Assembly: GCA_913057235.1 (NCBI GenBank)
Contig: CAJXNI010000008.1
Coordinates: forward strand, 45,859 to 109,858
Length of the DNA: 64,000 bases
Direction of reading: 5' to 3'
Origin: an uncultured Bacteroidota bacterium
GTDB lineage: Bacteria > Bacteroidota > Bacteroidia > Flavobacteriales > Schleiferiaceae
Each line of letters starts with the position of its first letter. Positions within the stretch are counted from its first letter, which is position 1. Position numbers and translations under genes: made by a program. Below are positions 50,953 to 59,196 of the stretch, one piece after another. The notes under the pieces were generated by a model that saw only the letters and a program-made list of their open reading frames with translations, did not search any database and had not been told where the DNA came from.

Positions 50953-52251
50953 ATGACGCAATTAACGGAACGGTTTTACGAGTACCTTACGGAGGACGCG
51001 GAAGAACGAGCCTGCAGCACCATCCCTGATGAGGACTGCCACCACGTGCTGAAAAACTTTAGCCTAAACGTAGCCAACGGAACTCTCAGCAAGCTGGCCG
51101 AAAAGCTAATCAGCCCAAACCTCACTTTGCCGTGGATCTTTAGTTTTTTAAGCGCTCCCGCTTTTTTAATTGGGATGCTGGTGCCCATAAAAGATGCCGG
51201 TTCTTTACTGCCTCAATTATTTGTAAGTGGAAAAATTCGCGCTAAGCCTATTCGAAAGAATTATTGGGCAGTGGCGGCCTTGGTGCAAGGTCTCTGCCAA
51301 TTGGCTAGCGCTTTTTTGCTTTATCAATTTCCAGATAGCCAAACCAGCTACCTGCTGGCTGGGCTGCTGCTGATTTTCAGTTTAGCCAGTGGCGTAGGTT
51401 CCGTGGCCTTTAAAGATGTTTCGGCTAAGACCGTACCCAAAGGACAACGCGGCCAAATGCTGAGCTACCGCTCTACCTTTGGTGGTGTGCTGGCCCTAAT
51501 TGCGGGTGTGCTGCTCATTTTTGTGCTGCATGAGCAAGCCAGCGTTAGTGTGTATGCTGGCCTTTTTGCCTTGGCCGGATTGCTGTGGCTGGGGGCTGCT
51601 TTTCTATTTTACCAAATTGAAGAACTCCCTGGCGCTACCAAAGGAGGCCGCAGCCCAGTGGAGGAAATCAAAAATGCCGGCCAACTGCTTAAAAAGGATG
51701 TGAACTTTAGAAATTTTATCATCACCCGCGCCTTGTTGATGGCCATTCCCTTAAGCCAGCCTTTCTACGTGGTGATTAGCTCACGGCTAAGTGGTGAGGG
51801 CGAATGGGCTCAAATTGGGTACCTGATTGTGATTAGCGGATTGGCCCAAGTATTAAGCTCTCCCTTTTGGGGGCGCTTTGCCGATGACTCCCCCACCCGC
51901 CTCATGCGCTGGGTGGCGCTTATTTCCATTGCCGCCAGTGTTTACGCCAGCTTGTTTGTGATAAGCGATGCGCTCTCTAATTTCTATTGGTTTTTGCCAG
52001 TGTTTTTTGTGCACGGCATTGCCTATGCCGGGGCGCGCTTAAGCCGTAAAACCTACTTGGTTGACTATGCCCCTGATGACGATCGCCCTACCTACGTATC
52101 ACTGGCCAACACCCTCATTGGCCTTTTCACGCTGGTGGCGGCCAGCTTTGGTTTGGTAGCGCAGTATTTTGGTCCGGCTGTACAGTTGTATTTTTTTAGT
52201 GGTTTGCTGCTACTTTGCATCGCGCTAAGCTTTAAGCTGAAGGCAGTTTAA
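50953..52251 (+). CDS. MFS transporter with conserved Cys/His N-terminal extension
   Basis: 432 residues with about 10-12 transmembrane helices. The first 60 residues are cytoplasmic and carry ACSTIPDEDCHHVLKN, with two Cys and two His, then a loop KLISPNLTLPW before TM1. The segment GMLVPIKDAGSLLPQLFVSG and the central RGQMLSYRSTFGGVLALIAG are typical of a conserved but uncharacterised MFS subfamily. Substrate unknown. It is a single-gene unit; no exact -7 box is seen in the 62-base gap upstream. Confidence 0.87.
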   Translation: MTQLTERFYEYLTEDAEERACSTIPDEDCHHVLKNFSLNVANGTLSKLAEKLISPNLTLPWIFSFLSAPAFLIGMLVPIKDAGSLLPQLFVSGKIRAKPIRKNYWAVAALVQGLCQLASAFLLYQFPDSQTSYLLAGLLLIFSLASGVGSVAFKDVSAKTVPKGQRGQMLSYRSTFGGVLALIAGVLLIFVLHEQASVSVYAGLFALAGLLWLGAAFLFYQIEELPGATKGGRSPVEEIKNAGQLLKKDVNFRNFIITRALLMAIPLSQPFYVVISSRLSGEGEWAQIGYLIVISGLAQVLSSPFWGRFADDSPTRLMRWVALISIAASVYASLFVISDALSNFYWFLPVFFVHGIAYAGARLSRKTYLVDYAPDDDRPTYVSLANTLIGLFTLVAASFGLVAQYFGPAVQLYFFSGLLLLCIALSFKLKAV

Positions 52252-52327
52252 TTTTTTATGGCCTCTATCTGCATCGGGCTTGAACCAAATAACACCCTAT
52301 TGACTTTAAAGAAGCCATTGTGAAAAT

Positions 52328-52335
52328 TACTTTTG
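52328..52335 (+). promoter_or_regulatory. -7 element TACTTTTG of menB
   Basis: An exact TAnnTTTG match 18 bases before the menB ATG at 52354. Confidence 0.45.
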
Positions 52336-52353
52336 CCTTAAAACAGAATTGCT

Positions 52354-53196
52354 ATGAAAGCCAACTGGACTACCGCTATTGAGTTTGAAGACATCACCTA
52401 TAAAAAATCGGGTGAGGGGGTGGCGCGCATCGCTTTTAATCGCCCGGAAGTACGCAACGCTTTTAGGCCCAAAACCGTGGCTGAATTGTACAAAGCTTTT
52501 TTAGACGCCCGTGAAGACACCAGCATTGGGGTGGTTCTTTTCAGTGGAGAAGGCCCTTCTAAAAAAGATGGCAAGTGGGCCTTTTGCTCCGGTGGCGATC
52601 AAAACGCCCGCGGCCACCAAGGCTACGTAGATGACGATGGCATGCCTCGCTTGAATATTTTAGAGGTACAACGCCTCATACGCTTTATGCCCAAGGTGGT
52701 AATCGCGGTGGTACCCGGATGGGCCGTAGGCGGAGGCCATAGTTTGCACGTGGTTTGCGATCTTACCCTGGCCAGTAAAGAGCACGCCATTTTTAAGCAG
52801 ACCGATGCCGATGTTACCAGCTTTGACGGTGGTTATGGCTCGGCTTACCTGGCTAAAATGGTAGGACAAAAGCGCGCTCGTGAAATTTTCTTTTTAGGTC
52901 GTAATTACTCGGCCGATGAGGCCGTGGAAATGGGTATGGCCAATGCTTCTATTCCTCACGAAGAACTGGAAGATACCGCCTACCAGTGGGCGCAGGAAAT
53001 TCTGGAGAAATCGCCTACCAGCATAAAAATGCTCAAGTTTGCCTTTAACCTTACCGATGATGGTATGGTGGGCCAACAGGTATTTGCCGGTGAAGCCACG
53101 CGCCTGGCCTACATGACCGAAGAGGCCAAAGAAGGCCGCAACGCTTTTTTGGAAAAACGCAAGCCCGATTTTAAAGACATTAAGTGGATTCCGTAA
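52354..53196 (+). CDS. menB: 1,4-dihydroxy-2-naphthoyl-CoA synthase
   Basis: 280 residues of the crotonase superfamily. The MenB-specific stretch GEGPSKKDGKWAFCSGGDQN, the oxyanion-hole GWAVGGGHSLHVVCDLTLA, and TDADVTSFDGGYGSAYLAKMVG with the substrate-binding Asp and Tyr are visible, ending KPDFKDIKWIP. It cyclises o-succinylbenzoyl-CoA in menaquinone synthesis, consistent with the menaquinone-based respiration of Bacteroidota. Other men genes are not in the window. The start ATG 52354 gives the standard N-terminus. Confidence 0.97.
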   Translation: MKANWTTAIEFEDITYKKSGEGVARIAFNRPEVRNAFRPKTVAELYKAFLDAREDTSIGVVLFSGEGPSKKDGKWAFCSGGDQNARGHQGYVDDDGMPRLNILEVQRLIRFMPKVVIAVVPGWAVGGGHSLHVVCDLTLASKEHAIFKQTDADVTSFDGGYGSAYLAKMVGQKRAREIFFLGRNYSADEAVEMGMANASIPHEELEDTAYQWAQEILEKSPTSIKMLKFAFNLTDDGMVGQQVFAGEATRLAYMTEEAKEGRNAFLEKRKPDFKDIKWIP

Positions 53197-53291
53197 AAAG
53201 CAGAGGAGGCAGAAATATCAGGGCAAAATTATAGAAATGCTTAGCGGCTATCTACATAGGTTATTTAATAGTTGAGGTCAACATCCGCGCT

Positions 53292-54101
53292 GTGATTGGA
53301 AAAAAAATTAAAAAAATAAAATTGCAGGTATCCGATTTTCTCGACCTAAAACTTGGTAAGAGAAAATCTACGAACCCACCCCAGAGAAGTGACACTATAA
53401 ATTCTGGTGATCCTGAAAAAATAGGGCAAGAGTTTCTGACACTTTTCAAAGAGTTGGGAGGCCTGAAAAAAGACGATGATGTCTTGGATGTGGGCTCGGG
53501 GTTTGGACGTATGGCCCTTCCGCTAACGGGCTATCTCTCATCTAATAGCAGGTTTGAAGGAATTGAACCCTTAGCAAGGGGAGTAAAATGGTGTTCCACT
53601 AAGATCACTCCAAAATTCAGAAATTTTAGATTTCAGAAACTTGATGTTAAGAATGGCATGTATAATCCAAACGGAAAAATTTTGGCCGCAGATTATAAAT
53701 TCCCGTTTGAAGACGAGTCTTTTGATTTTATCATTCTAACTTCGGTTTTTACGCATATGCTGCCAGCCGCCCTGGAGAATTACGTATCTGAGATTTCAAG
53801 AGTATTGAAACCGGGCGGGAGCTGCTTCATCACCTACTTTCTTCTAAATGATGAATCAACTGAACTTATAAACCAGGGAAAGAGCTTGTACAGCTTAAAG
53901 TATAGCTGCGAAAATTACCGAATAGAAAGCCAAGAAAACCCCGAATATGTTGTGGCTTACCCAGAAGAGGTAATACTGGATTTTTACAAAAAAAATGGTT
54001 TGAAGTATCAACCGCCCTACTACGGCAAGTGGTGTGGCCGAAATGAGTACACAAGCTTTCAGGATATTCTAATCGGTAGAAAAAATGGCCGCAGTACTTA
54101 A
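53292..54101 (+). CDS. Class I SAM-dependent methyltransferase
   Basis: 269 residues, GTG start. The Rossmann-fold SAM motifs are clear: motif I DDVLDVGSGFGRMAL at about 62-76, motif II/III with FIILTSVFTHMLPAALENYV, and motif IV VLKPGGSCFITYF. The substrate is unknown. The gene is visibly more AT-rich than its neighbours, with A-runs in the first codons (GGAAAAAAAATTAAAAAAAT) and AT-biased codons, and sits between two ordinary genes with no operon partner. That suggests recent acquisition, perhaps linked to surface sugar or lipid modification, but this is inference. Confidence 0.85.
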   Translation: MIGKKIKKIKLQVSDFLDLKLGKRKSTNPPQRSDTINSGDPEKIGQEFLTLFKELGGLKKDDDVLDVGSGFGRMALPLTGYLSSNSRFEGIEPLARGVKWCSTKITPKFRNFRFQKLDVKNGMYNPNGKILAADYKFPFEDESFDFIILTSVFTHMLPAALENYVSEISRVLKPGGSCFITYFLLNDESTELINQGKSLYSLKYSCENYRIESQENPEYVVAYPEEVILDFYKKNGLKYQPPYYGKWCGRNEYTSFQDILIGRKNGRST

Positions 54102-54142
54102 AAATAAGGTGTTTTTAATCAACTAATTTACTCCAACATTAT

Positions 54143-54661
54143 ATGATCCACCAACCCAACCCTTCTACCTATGGCGAATACTTTCAACGCTACACCAAAC
54201 TAGTTGCTGACGCCCCTTTACAGGAAGTTCTTAGTCAGGAAACAGAAGACTCTTTAGCCTTTTGGGAGGCCATCGCGCCAAGCGACACGGAGCAGGCTTA
54301 TGCCCCCGGAAAATGGAGCTTGAAAGAAATGGTACAGCACGTGATAGATACGGAGTGCATTTTCCAATACCGGGCCTTGTGCTTTGCACGACAAGAAAGC
54401 AAGTCTTTACCTGGCTTTGACCACACCCGCTACGCAGAGGCTAGCGGTGCCCAAAAGCGAAACTGGCGGGATCTATTGGAAGAATGGCGCCTGGTGCGAA
54501 AAAGTACCCGAATGCTATTTGGCAGTTTTAGTGAACAGCAACTGGCCCAGGGGGGCGAAGCCAATAACATGAAGTTTTCGGTTTTAGCCCTGGGGTACAT
54601 TGTTTGCGGACATGAAAAACATCACCGGCAAGTGGCTCAGGAGAAATACCTAACTTCGTAG
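54143..54661 (+). CDS. DinB-family putative metalloenzyme
   Basis: 172 residues of the DinB_2 four-helix bundle family. The three metal-ligand histidines are suggested by the segment WSLKEMVQHVIDTE (His about 55) and the C-terminal CGHEKHHRQVA. The Glu/Trp-rich PGKWS and GYIVCGHEKHH pattern is standard. Related proteins act as thiol transferases or remain uncharacterised. It follows the methyltransferase by 41 bases and precedes the exported protein at 54674 by 12. Confidence 0.87.
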   Translation: MIHQPNPSTYGEYFQRYTKLVADAPLQEVLSQETEDSLAFWEAIAPSDTEQAYAPGKWSLKEMVQHVIDTECIFQYRALCFARQESKSLPGFDHTRYAEASGAQKRNWRDLLEEWRLVRKSTRMLFGSFSEQQLAQGGEANNMKFSVLALGYIVCGHEKHHRQVAQEKYLTS

Positions 54662-54673
54662 AAAACACTGCTC

Positions 54674-55258
54674 TTGAAATCTCCATTTTTAATCTGCTTC
54701 TTGCTTAGCACTGCTTCCATTTGCGGTCAATTTCGCATCAGTGTGGCTACTCCCGTATTAGATGTACGTGACCTTTACCAGATCAATGAATCATGGGAAA
54801 AATGGTCTGAGGCCAAACCCATTAAAAGTGGCGTGCCCTTAGAAGTGAATATAGGCTTACTGGCCTGGTTAAAAAGAGACAAAGGTCTGGGCTTGAATAT
54901 TTCGGCCAATTTCATTCAAAAAAATACGGTAATGGAGGGGTACAGAACCCGCTATGAAAATGGTGTTCCTGTTAGTTACGATACTAAAGGCCTGCGAAAC
55001 GTATGGAGCCCAGGAGTTAAAATTGGCGTTCTCAAACAAATTTGGAAAAGTGGACTTAAAAGAGCCTACATAGAGGGCGGGGGGTGGTTAAACGGTGGTG
55101 GGCCCCAGATGCTTGGCCCTTACTTACAAGGTAGTTATCTATGGAACTGGAGCTTTTTAGAGATGGGCGCAAATCTTGACCTTCGGTATGGCTTGTTTTC
55201 ACCCGGTTCGGTGGTAATCTTGCCAGGCGCAGAAATACGAATTCTTCTTTTTGACTAA
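54674..55258 (+). CDS. Exported protein, possible small beta-barrel (unrecognised)
   Basis: 194 residues, TTG start. Signal peptide MKSPFLICFLLSTASICG, then QFRISVATPVLDVRD. The mature part is rich in amphipathic strands with Gly-Leu and aromatic ends (GLGLNISANFIQK, RNVWSPGVKIGVL, GPYLQGSYLWNWSF, ENLDLRYG-like MGANLDLRYGLF, VILPGAEIRILLF), as in small outer membrane barrels or autotransporter-like conserved Bacteroidota proteins. I recognise no family. It follows the DinB-like gene closely and may be co-transcribed. Confidence 0.7.
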   Translation: MKSPFLICFLLSTASICGQFRISVATPVLDVRDLYQINESWEKWSEAKPIKSGVPLEVNIGLLAWLKRDKGLGLNISANFIQKNTVMEGYRTRYENGVPVSYDTKGLRNVWSPGVKIGVLKQIWKSGLKRAYIEGGGWLNGGGPQMLGPYLQGSYLWNWSFLEMGANLDLRYGLFSPGSVVILPGAEIRILLFD

Positions 55259-55263
55259 AAAAG

Positions 55264-55300
55264 AAAAACCGCAAACCCTTCTAAAAAAGCGCTTGCGGTT
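55264..55300 (-). terminator. Terminator of the leftward lipoprotein gene
   Basis: An 8-bp stem AACCGCAA (55267-55274) pairs with TTGCGGTT (55293-55300). Read leftwards the hairpin runs into a T-rich stretch (complement of AAAAAAGAAAAA at 55257-55268). It ends the gene at 55325. Confidence 0.75.
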
Positions 55301-55324
55301 CTCCACAAAATATTCAATTTGATT

Positions 55325-55901
55325 TTAGAGCTTAACGGCCAATTCCTGGTATTCTTTGGCCTCCCGCAACAATCGCTCCGCATCGCTTTCGCGGATGCTG
55401 GTCTCAGTTTCCTGGGTGTTGTTTACTTCCTTCACCAGCTCGTTATCGTAAAAATAATACGCCTTGTCATCTTCAACCGCTTCGCCATCGGTTTCCGCTA
55501 AACCATTGTCTTCAATTACGGCAGCAATTAGCTGGCCCTGGTCAAAATAAAACTCCTCGGTCCGGGCCGAAACTTCTCCATGCGGATAGCTTTTCACACG
55601 TACCAATTGGTCACCATCAAAGTAAAAATGAATTAAAGTCCATTTTTGAGCTACCTGAGCGCGCAAAGAATCAGTTTTAAGATCTTTACGTGTTAGTTCT
55701 GATTTTGCAGCTTCAATAGTTTTACGCTTATTCATTTGCGTTTGAGCCATTGAGTCTACATCTAAGCCGGCTTCATTTGTAGTTTCTGCGCTGGTGGTAT
55801 CCACAACTTCTTGAGTTTCGGTCTCAGCCGGAGGAGTGGGCTGCTGACAAGCGGTATAACCGAGGGTCGCGAGGGCCAATGCCCAAATGGATTTTTTTCA
55901 T
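55325..55901 (-). CDS. Putative lipoprotein, signal peptide frameshifted in an A7 tract
   Basis: The body (about 184 residues, Gln/Glu/Thr-rich linker then a domain with WTLIHFYFDGDQLVRVKS and DKAYYFYDNELVKEVN) is open from 55879. Its only in-frame start there is a TTG within the signal. An ATG at 55901-55899 is followed by seven A residues (T7 at 55892-55898 on the plus strand) and, in that frame, soon stops. If the run were A6, translation would read MKKSIWALALATLGYTACQQ, a perfect lipoprotein signal with lipobox YTAC, continuous with the body. A -7 box lies just upstream. So the gene is either frameshifted, phase-variable, or mis-sequenced. The family is unknown. Confidence 0.6.
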
Positions 55902-55928
55902 AATGAAATGTGTCTTTAATATCGCCGG

Positions 55929-55936
55929 CAAAATTA
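55929..55936 (-). promoter_or_regulatory. -7 element of the lipoprotein gene (TAATTTTG on the minus strand)
   Basis: Read leftwards, TAATTTTG is an exact TAnnTTTG match 27 bases before the ATG at 55901; this supports that ATG, not the downstream TTG, as the intended start. Confidence 0.45.
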
Positions 55937-56012
55937 GATTTCAATTTACACTTGGGAACAGACCTACCCTACTCAAAGTTTTTGCTTTACCCCCTACCCT
56001 CTGCATGATTTT

Positions 56013-56126
56013 TTGAACAAAGACCTAAGCAAAGAAGAATCCACCCGTTTTAAAGAAGGGTACACCCGAAACTGGAGCAGATTTTTCTATGAGAAGGGTG
56101 TAGTCATATTGTTGGCCCTAATCTAA
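56013..56126 (+). CDS. Possible 37-codon small protein or gene remnant
   Basis: In the 253-base gap between the lipoprotein and nadD, one forward frame is open from a stop near 55934 to TAA 56124-56126. Starting at TTG 56013 it reads LNKDLSKEESTRFKEGYTRN and then an aromatic/hydrophobic tail (WSRFFYEKGVVILLALI). The composition looks protein-like and unlike random intergenic DNA, but no ATG or -7 box supports it. It may be a remnant of a larger gene. Low confidence. Confidence 0.2.
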   Translation: MNKDLSKEESTRFKEGYTRNWSRFFYEKGVVILLALI

Positions 56127-56154
56127 AAGAGAGCCATCTGATGCTTAGAATCTT

Positions 56155-56730
56155 TTAACGGTAAAACAACTCCTCATCAATGTATTTCCACACGGCTTCA
56201 GGCAACATAAAGCTCACGTCTTTGCCTGCTTTTAGGGCATTGCGAATATCCGTGCTGGCAATTTGCATAATGGGTGCTGCGGTTACGTGCACTTTGGGAT
56301 GTGCGGCCAATGCTCCGCCTTGGGCATCTATCCGGGGGTACACATAAAGTTCATGCTGCTCTAAAATAGCCTCATGGTTTTTCCACTTGGGGAAGCTTTC
56401 CAAATTGTCGGCCCCCATGATTAGGTGAAAGGTTTTCTCCGGAAACTTTTCGGTTAAATAGGCCAGCGTAGCCGAAGTATATGAAGGCTGCGGCAAGCCA
56501 AACTCCACGTCACTGACGCGCAGTTTGTAATGGTTGCCCACGGCCAAATTCACCATGTGCAAACGCTGGTGATCATCTAAAAGACTGCTCTTTTTTTTAT
56601 GCGGGTTGTGAGGGGTAACCACAAACCAAACCTGGTCTAAATCGGTAAACTCCAGCATGTGCTGGGCAATTACACAGTGCCCAATGTGGATGGGATTGAA
56701 AGTGCCAAAATAGAGGCCCACTTTTGTCAT
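56155..56730 (-). CDS. nadD: Nicotinate-nucleotide adenylyltransferase
   Basis: 191 residues of the nucleotidyltransferase fold. The N-terminal [20 protein letters not shown] carries the (H/T)xGH signature, and the C-terminal SSTDIR-type loop is [13 protein letters not shown], with the helix [11 protein letters not shown]. It transfers AMP to nicotinate mononucleotide in NAD synthesis. It overlaps gmk by four bases (ATGA) and ends the yicC-gmk-nadD unit. Confidence 0.95.
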   Translation of the reverse strand: MTKVGLYFGTFNPIHIGHCVIAQHMLEFTDLDQVWFVVTPHNPHKKKSSLLDDHQRLHMVNLAVGNHYKLRVSDVEFGLPQPSYTSATLAYLTEKFPEKTFHLIMGADNLESFPKWKNHEAILEQHELYVYPRIDAQGGALAAHPKVHVTAAPIMQIASTDIRNALKAGKDVSFMLPEAVWKYIDEELFYR

Positions 56731-57305
56731 TTTCCTAAAAATATTTTCACCAGATTGTGCGCTTCCCCTTTGGCCACCTCCAGATTGTTATTCACCAAAA
56801 TGTGGTCAAATCGGTCTGAGCGGCCCAATTCTTTACGAGCCTTAGCCAGGCGTTGTCTGATTTTGTCTTCACTGTCGGTTTGGCGTCCGCGTAAGCGTTT
56901 TTCCAGTTCTTCTAAACTAGGAGGCATCACAAAAACGGCCAGAGCTTTATCACCATAAAGACCCTTGAGATTTAAGCCGCCTACCACATCCATATCAAAA
57001 ATTACGGTTTTACCTTCTTGCCAAATGCGTTCTACTTCGCTTCGTAAAGTGCCGTATTTGGTGCCGCTGTAGACTTCTTCCCACTCTAAAAAATCACCGG
57101 CCAGCACCCGTTGTTTAAACTCTTCATCACTTAAAAAGTAATAATCTTTACCGTGCTGTTCTTGCCCCCTGGGCGGGCGGCTAGTAGCCGAAATACTAAA
57201 CTCCAAACCAAGTTCTTCCTGCGTTAGCAGGTGCCTAACCAAGGTTGTTTTACCTGAACCGCTGGGTGCAGAAAAAATGATGAGTTTACCGGATATTTTG
57301 GGCAT
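56727..57305 (-). CDS. gmk: Guanylate kinase
   Basis: 192 residues with the P-loop [17 protein letters not shown], the GMP-binding [20 protein letters not shown] and [15 protein letters not shown], and the lid region [20 protein letters not shown] [16 protein letters not shown]. It phosphorylates GMP to GDP. It lies between yicC (9-base gap) and nadD (4-base overlap), the order seen in many bacteria for yicC-gmk. Confidence 0.97.
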   Translation of the reverse strand: MPKISGKLIIFSAPSGSGKTTLVRHLLTQEELGLEFSISATSRPPRGQEQHGKDYYFLSDEEFKQRVLAGDFLEWEEVYSGTKYGTLRSEVERIWQEGKTVIFDMDVVGGLNLKGLYGDKALAVFVMPPSLEELEKRLRGRQTDSEDKIRQRLAKARKELGRSDRFDHILVNNNLEVAKGEAHNLVKIFLGK

Positions 57306-57314
57306 GCCTCAGGC

Positions 57315-58184
57315 TTAAAGGATGTTGAGCACCTGCTCTTTTATTTTTTCCAACTCGTCTTTCATATCTACCACCACCTTTTGCAAACCGGCATGGTTGG
57401 CCTTGCTGCCCAGGGTATTAATTTCGCGGCCCATTTCTTGGCTTACAAATCCCAGCTTTTTCCCCATGGCGCCTCCCTGGTTCATAAGCTCCTGAAAGTA
57501 GTTGAGATGGGCGTCTAAACGCACCTTCTCCTCGGTAACATCGTATTTCTCAAGGTAGTAAATCAGCTCCTGTTCAAAGCGCTCTTGATCGGCTTCTACT
57601 TGCAGCTGCTCCAGGCTTTTTTGCAAGCGCTCTCGCACGCGCTCTTTGCGTTCTTCTTCAAAAGGCTCCACCGAATCCAGCCCATTGCGGATATTTTTCA
57701 ACCTGAGTTCCAGATCGTTTTGTAATTGCCGGCCTTCATCGGCTCTAAAGCCTTTCATGCGTTCCAGGGCCTCTAGCAGGGTGGCCTGCACCTTTTGCCA
57801 CTGTTGGTCTGTAAGATCTTCTTCACTGCTTTGCAACACATCGGGCAAACGCATAACGGCCCCAATAATATCTCCGCTGGCACCCGTCTCTGAGGCCAAA
57901 CGCATTAGTTGATTGATGTAGCCCTGGGCCAGCTGCTCATTAATTTGAGGAGCGCTTTCGGGTCCGGTGATTTCGCAGTAAATGGTGCAATCTATTTTGC
58001 CGCGTTGCAGGTGCTCACTTAAAATTTGTCGAATAGCGCCTTCTTTAGAACGAAAAGGACCGGGAAGACGAAGGTTGATATCGGTTTGCTTACTGTTGAG
58101 ACCTTTAATCTCTATGCTCACCTTTTTGCCGGGCAGGGTAAGTACCGCTTTACCAAAGCCCGTCATGGAAAATAATTGCGCCAT
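57315..58184 (-). CDS. yicC: YicC-family protein (putative endoribonuclease)
   Basis: 289 residues, family length. The start LFSMTGFGKAVLT and the C-terminal VDMKDELEKIKEQVLNIL with upstream GFVSQEMGREINTLGSKAN are hallmark YicC/YloC sequences. E. coli YicC has been linked to RNA cleavage and sRNA turnover. It is the first gene of yicC-gmk-nadD, with its own -7 box immediately upstream. Confidence 0.95.
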   Translation of the reverse strand: MAQLFSMTGFGKAVLTLPGKKVSIEIKGLNSKQTDINLRLPGPFRSKEGAIRQILSEHLQRGKIDCTIYCEITGPESAPQINEQLAQGYINQLMRLASETGASGDIIGAVMRLPDVLQSSEEDLTDQQWQKVQATLLEALERMKGFRADEGRQLQNDLELRLKNIRNGLDSVEPFEEERKERVRERLQKSLEQLQVEADQERFEQELIYYLEKYDVTEEKVRLDAHLNYFQELMNQGGAMGKKLGFVSQEMGREINTLGSKANHAGLQKVVVDMKDELEKIKEQVLNIL

Positions 58185-58190
58185 AGCCTA

Positions 58191-58198
58191 CAAAGGTA
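58191..58198 (-). promoter_or_regulatory. -7 element of yicC-gmk-nadD (TACCTTTG on the minus strand)
   Basis: Read leftwards, TACCTTTG is an exact TAnnTTTG match only six bases before the yicC ATG at 58184, implying a very short leader. Confidence 0.5.
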
Positions 58199-58209
58199 GT
58201 AACTGAAAA

Positions 58210-59103
58210 TTACTGACGCTTAAAGGAAACCAGGTATACGCCACTAAAAATAAAGGCTGCTGCGGTTAGGGCTATCCAGGTGAGCTGATCTTTGCCGAAG
58301 GCAATGGCCGTGGCGGTGGCAAAAATAGGCTGCAGGTAAATGTAGTAGCTTACCGTGGTGCTGCTGACCAGGCGCAGGGCATAAATGTTAAGCAAGTACG
58401 CCAAAAAGGTGGTGGCTAAAACTACAAAGGCAATTTCCAGGCTTATTTTTACCGGCAGGACAGCCCAATTCACGGCCATAAGTTGCTCCCAGCCAAAAGG
58501 CACTACGTAAATTAAACCCAAAGTAAACACCCATTTTATTACGGTGATGGCTTTGTAGTCGCGCATTAGCGGTTTCACAACAATCAGGTAGGCCCCGTAG
58601 CTGGCGGCATTTAAAAGCACCAGCAAATTACCTAAAGACTTACCCCCTTCTAAAATGGCCGAAAGATCCTTACCGCGCGCAATTAAAAAGAGTGCCCCAA
58701 TTAAGCCCAGGGCAATGCCAACAATACGCAGCGGTTTTATAGGCACTTTTAGAAACACCGCAGAAAGCACCAAAACAATAATGGGGTTGGTGGTCATAAT
58801 TACCGAAGCATTAATGGGCGTGGTGATATTTAGTCCTTCAAAAAAGAGCAGTTGATTAGCCGCCACGCCAAAAAAGCCCGCCAAAGCCAGGCGCCAATAA
58901 TGCTTAGGGGCAATTTTTTGCGCGGGATAGAACAGCGCCACCGCATGAAAAAGCACCGTAGCTCCCAGGGCTCTAATGAGAATAAAGCCACGGGGCTGCA
59001 CGTAATCAGGCATTACATCTTTGGCCACTGAATAATTGATACCGTAAATAAGTGCTACGGTTAAAAGGGCCAAATGAGCCAGTAATTTAGAAGATACCCG
59101 CAA
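58210..59103 (-). CDS. EamA/DMT-family transporter
   Basis: 297 residues with ten predicted transmembrane helices arranged as two EamA repeats (about 8-140 and 155-290), as in drug/metabolite transporters. Typical stretches are TVALIYGINYSVAKDVMP at the start, FFGVAANQLLFFEGLNITT, SVIMTTNPIIVLVLSAVFL and SSTTVSYYIYLQPIFATATA. The substrate is unknown. The start is TTG at 59103. It is transcribed away from the trans-sulfuration gene at 59197. Confidence 0.9.
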   Translation of the reverse strand: MRVSSKLLAHLALLTVALIYGINYSVAKDVMPDYVQPRGFILIRALGATVLFHAVALFYPAQKIAPKHYWRLALAGFFGVAANQLLFFEGLNITTPINASVIMTTNPIIVLVLSAVFLKVPIKPLRIVGIALGLIGALFLIARGKDLSAILEGGKSLGNLLVLLNAASYGAYLIVVKPLMRDYKAITVIKWVFTLGLIYVVPFGWEQLMAVNWAVLPVKISLEIAFVVLATTFLAYLLNIYALRLVSSTTVSYYIYLQPIFATATAIAFGKDQLTWIALTAAAFIFSGVYLVSFKRQ

Positions 59104-59170
59104 GTGCCAAATTTTTGCGCAAAGGAAACGCTTTGCCGCAAGAAAACAACCGGCAAGTCTACGCCTTATT

Positions 59171-59178
59171 TACCTTTG
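59171..59178 (+). promoter_or_regulatory. -7 element TACCTTTG of the trans-sulfuration gene
   Basis: An exact TAnnTTTG match 18 bases before ATG 59197. It lies within the long upstream open frame, which argues that frame's start at 59104 is not used. Confidence 0.5.
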
Positions 59179-59196
59179 AATTCTAGTGTAAACACC

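Noticed and set aside
59104..59196. Longer start for the trans-sulfuration enzyme
   Set aside because: The extension contains the -7 box and has no family similarity.
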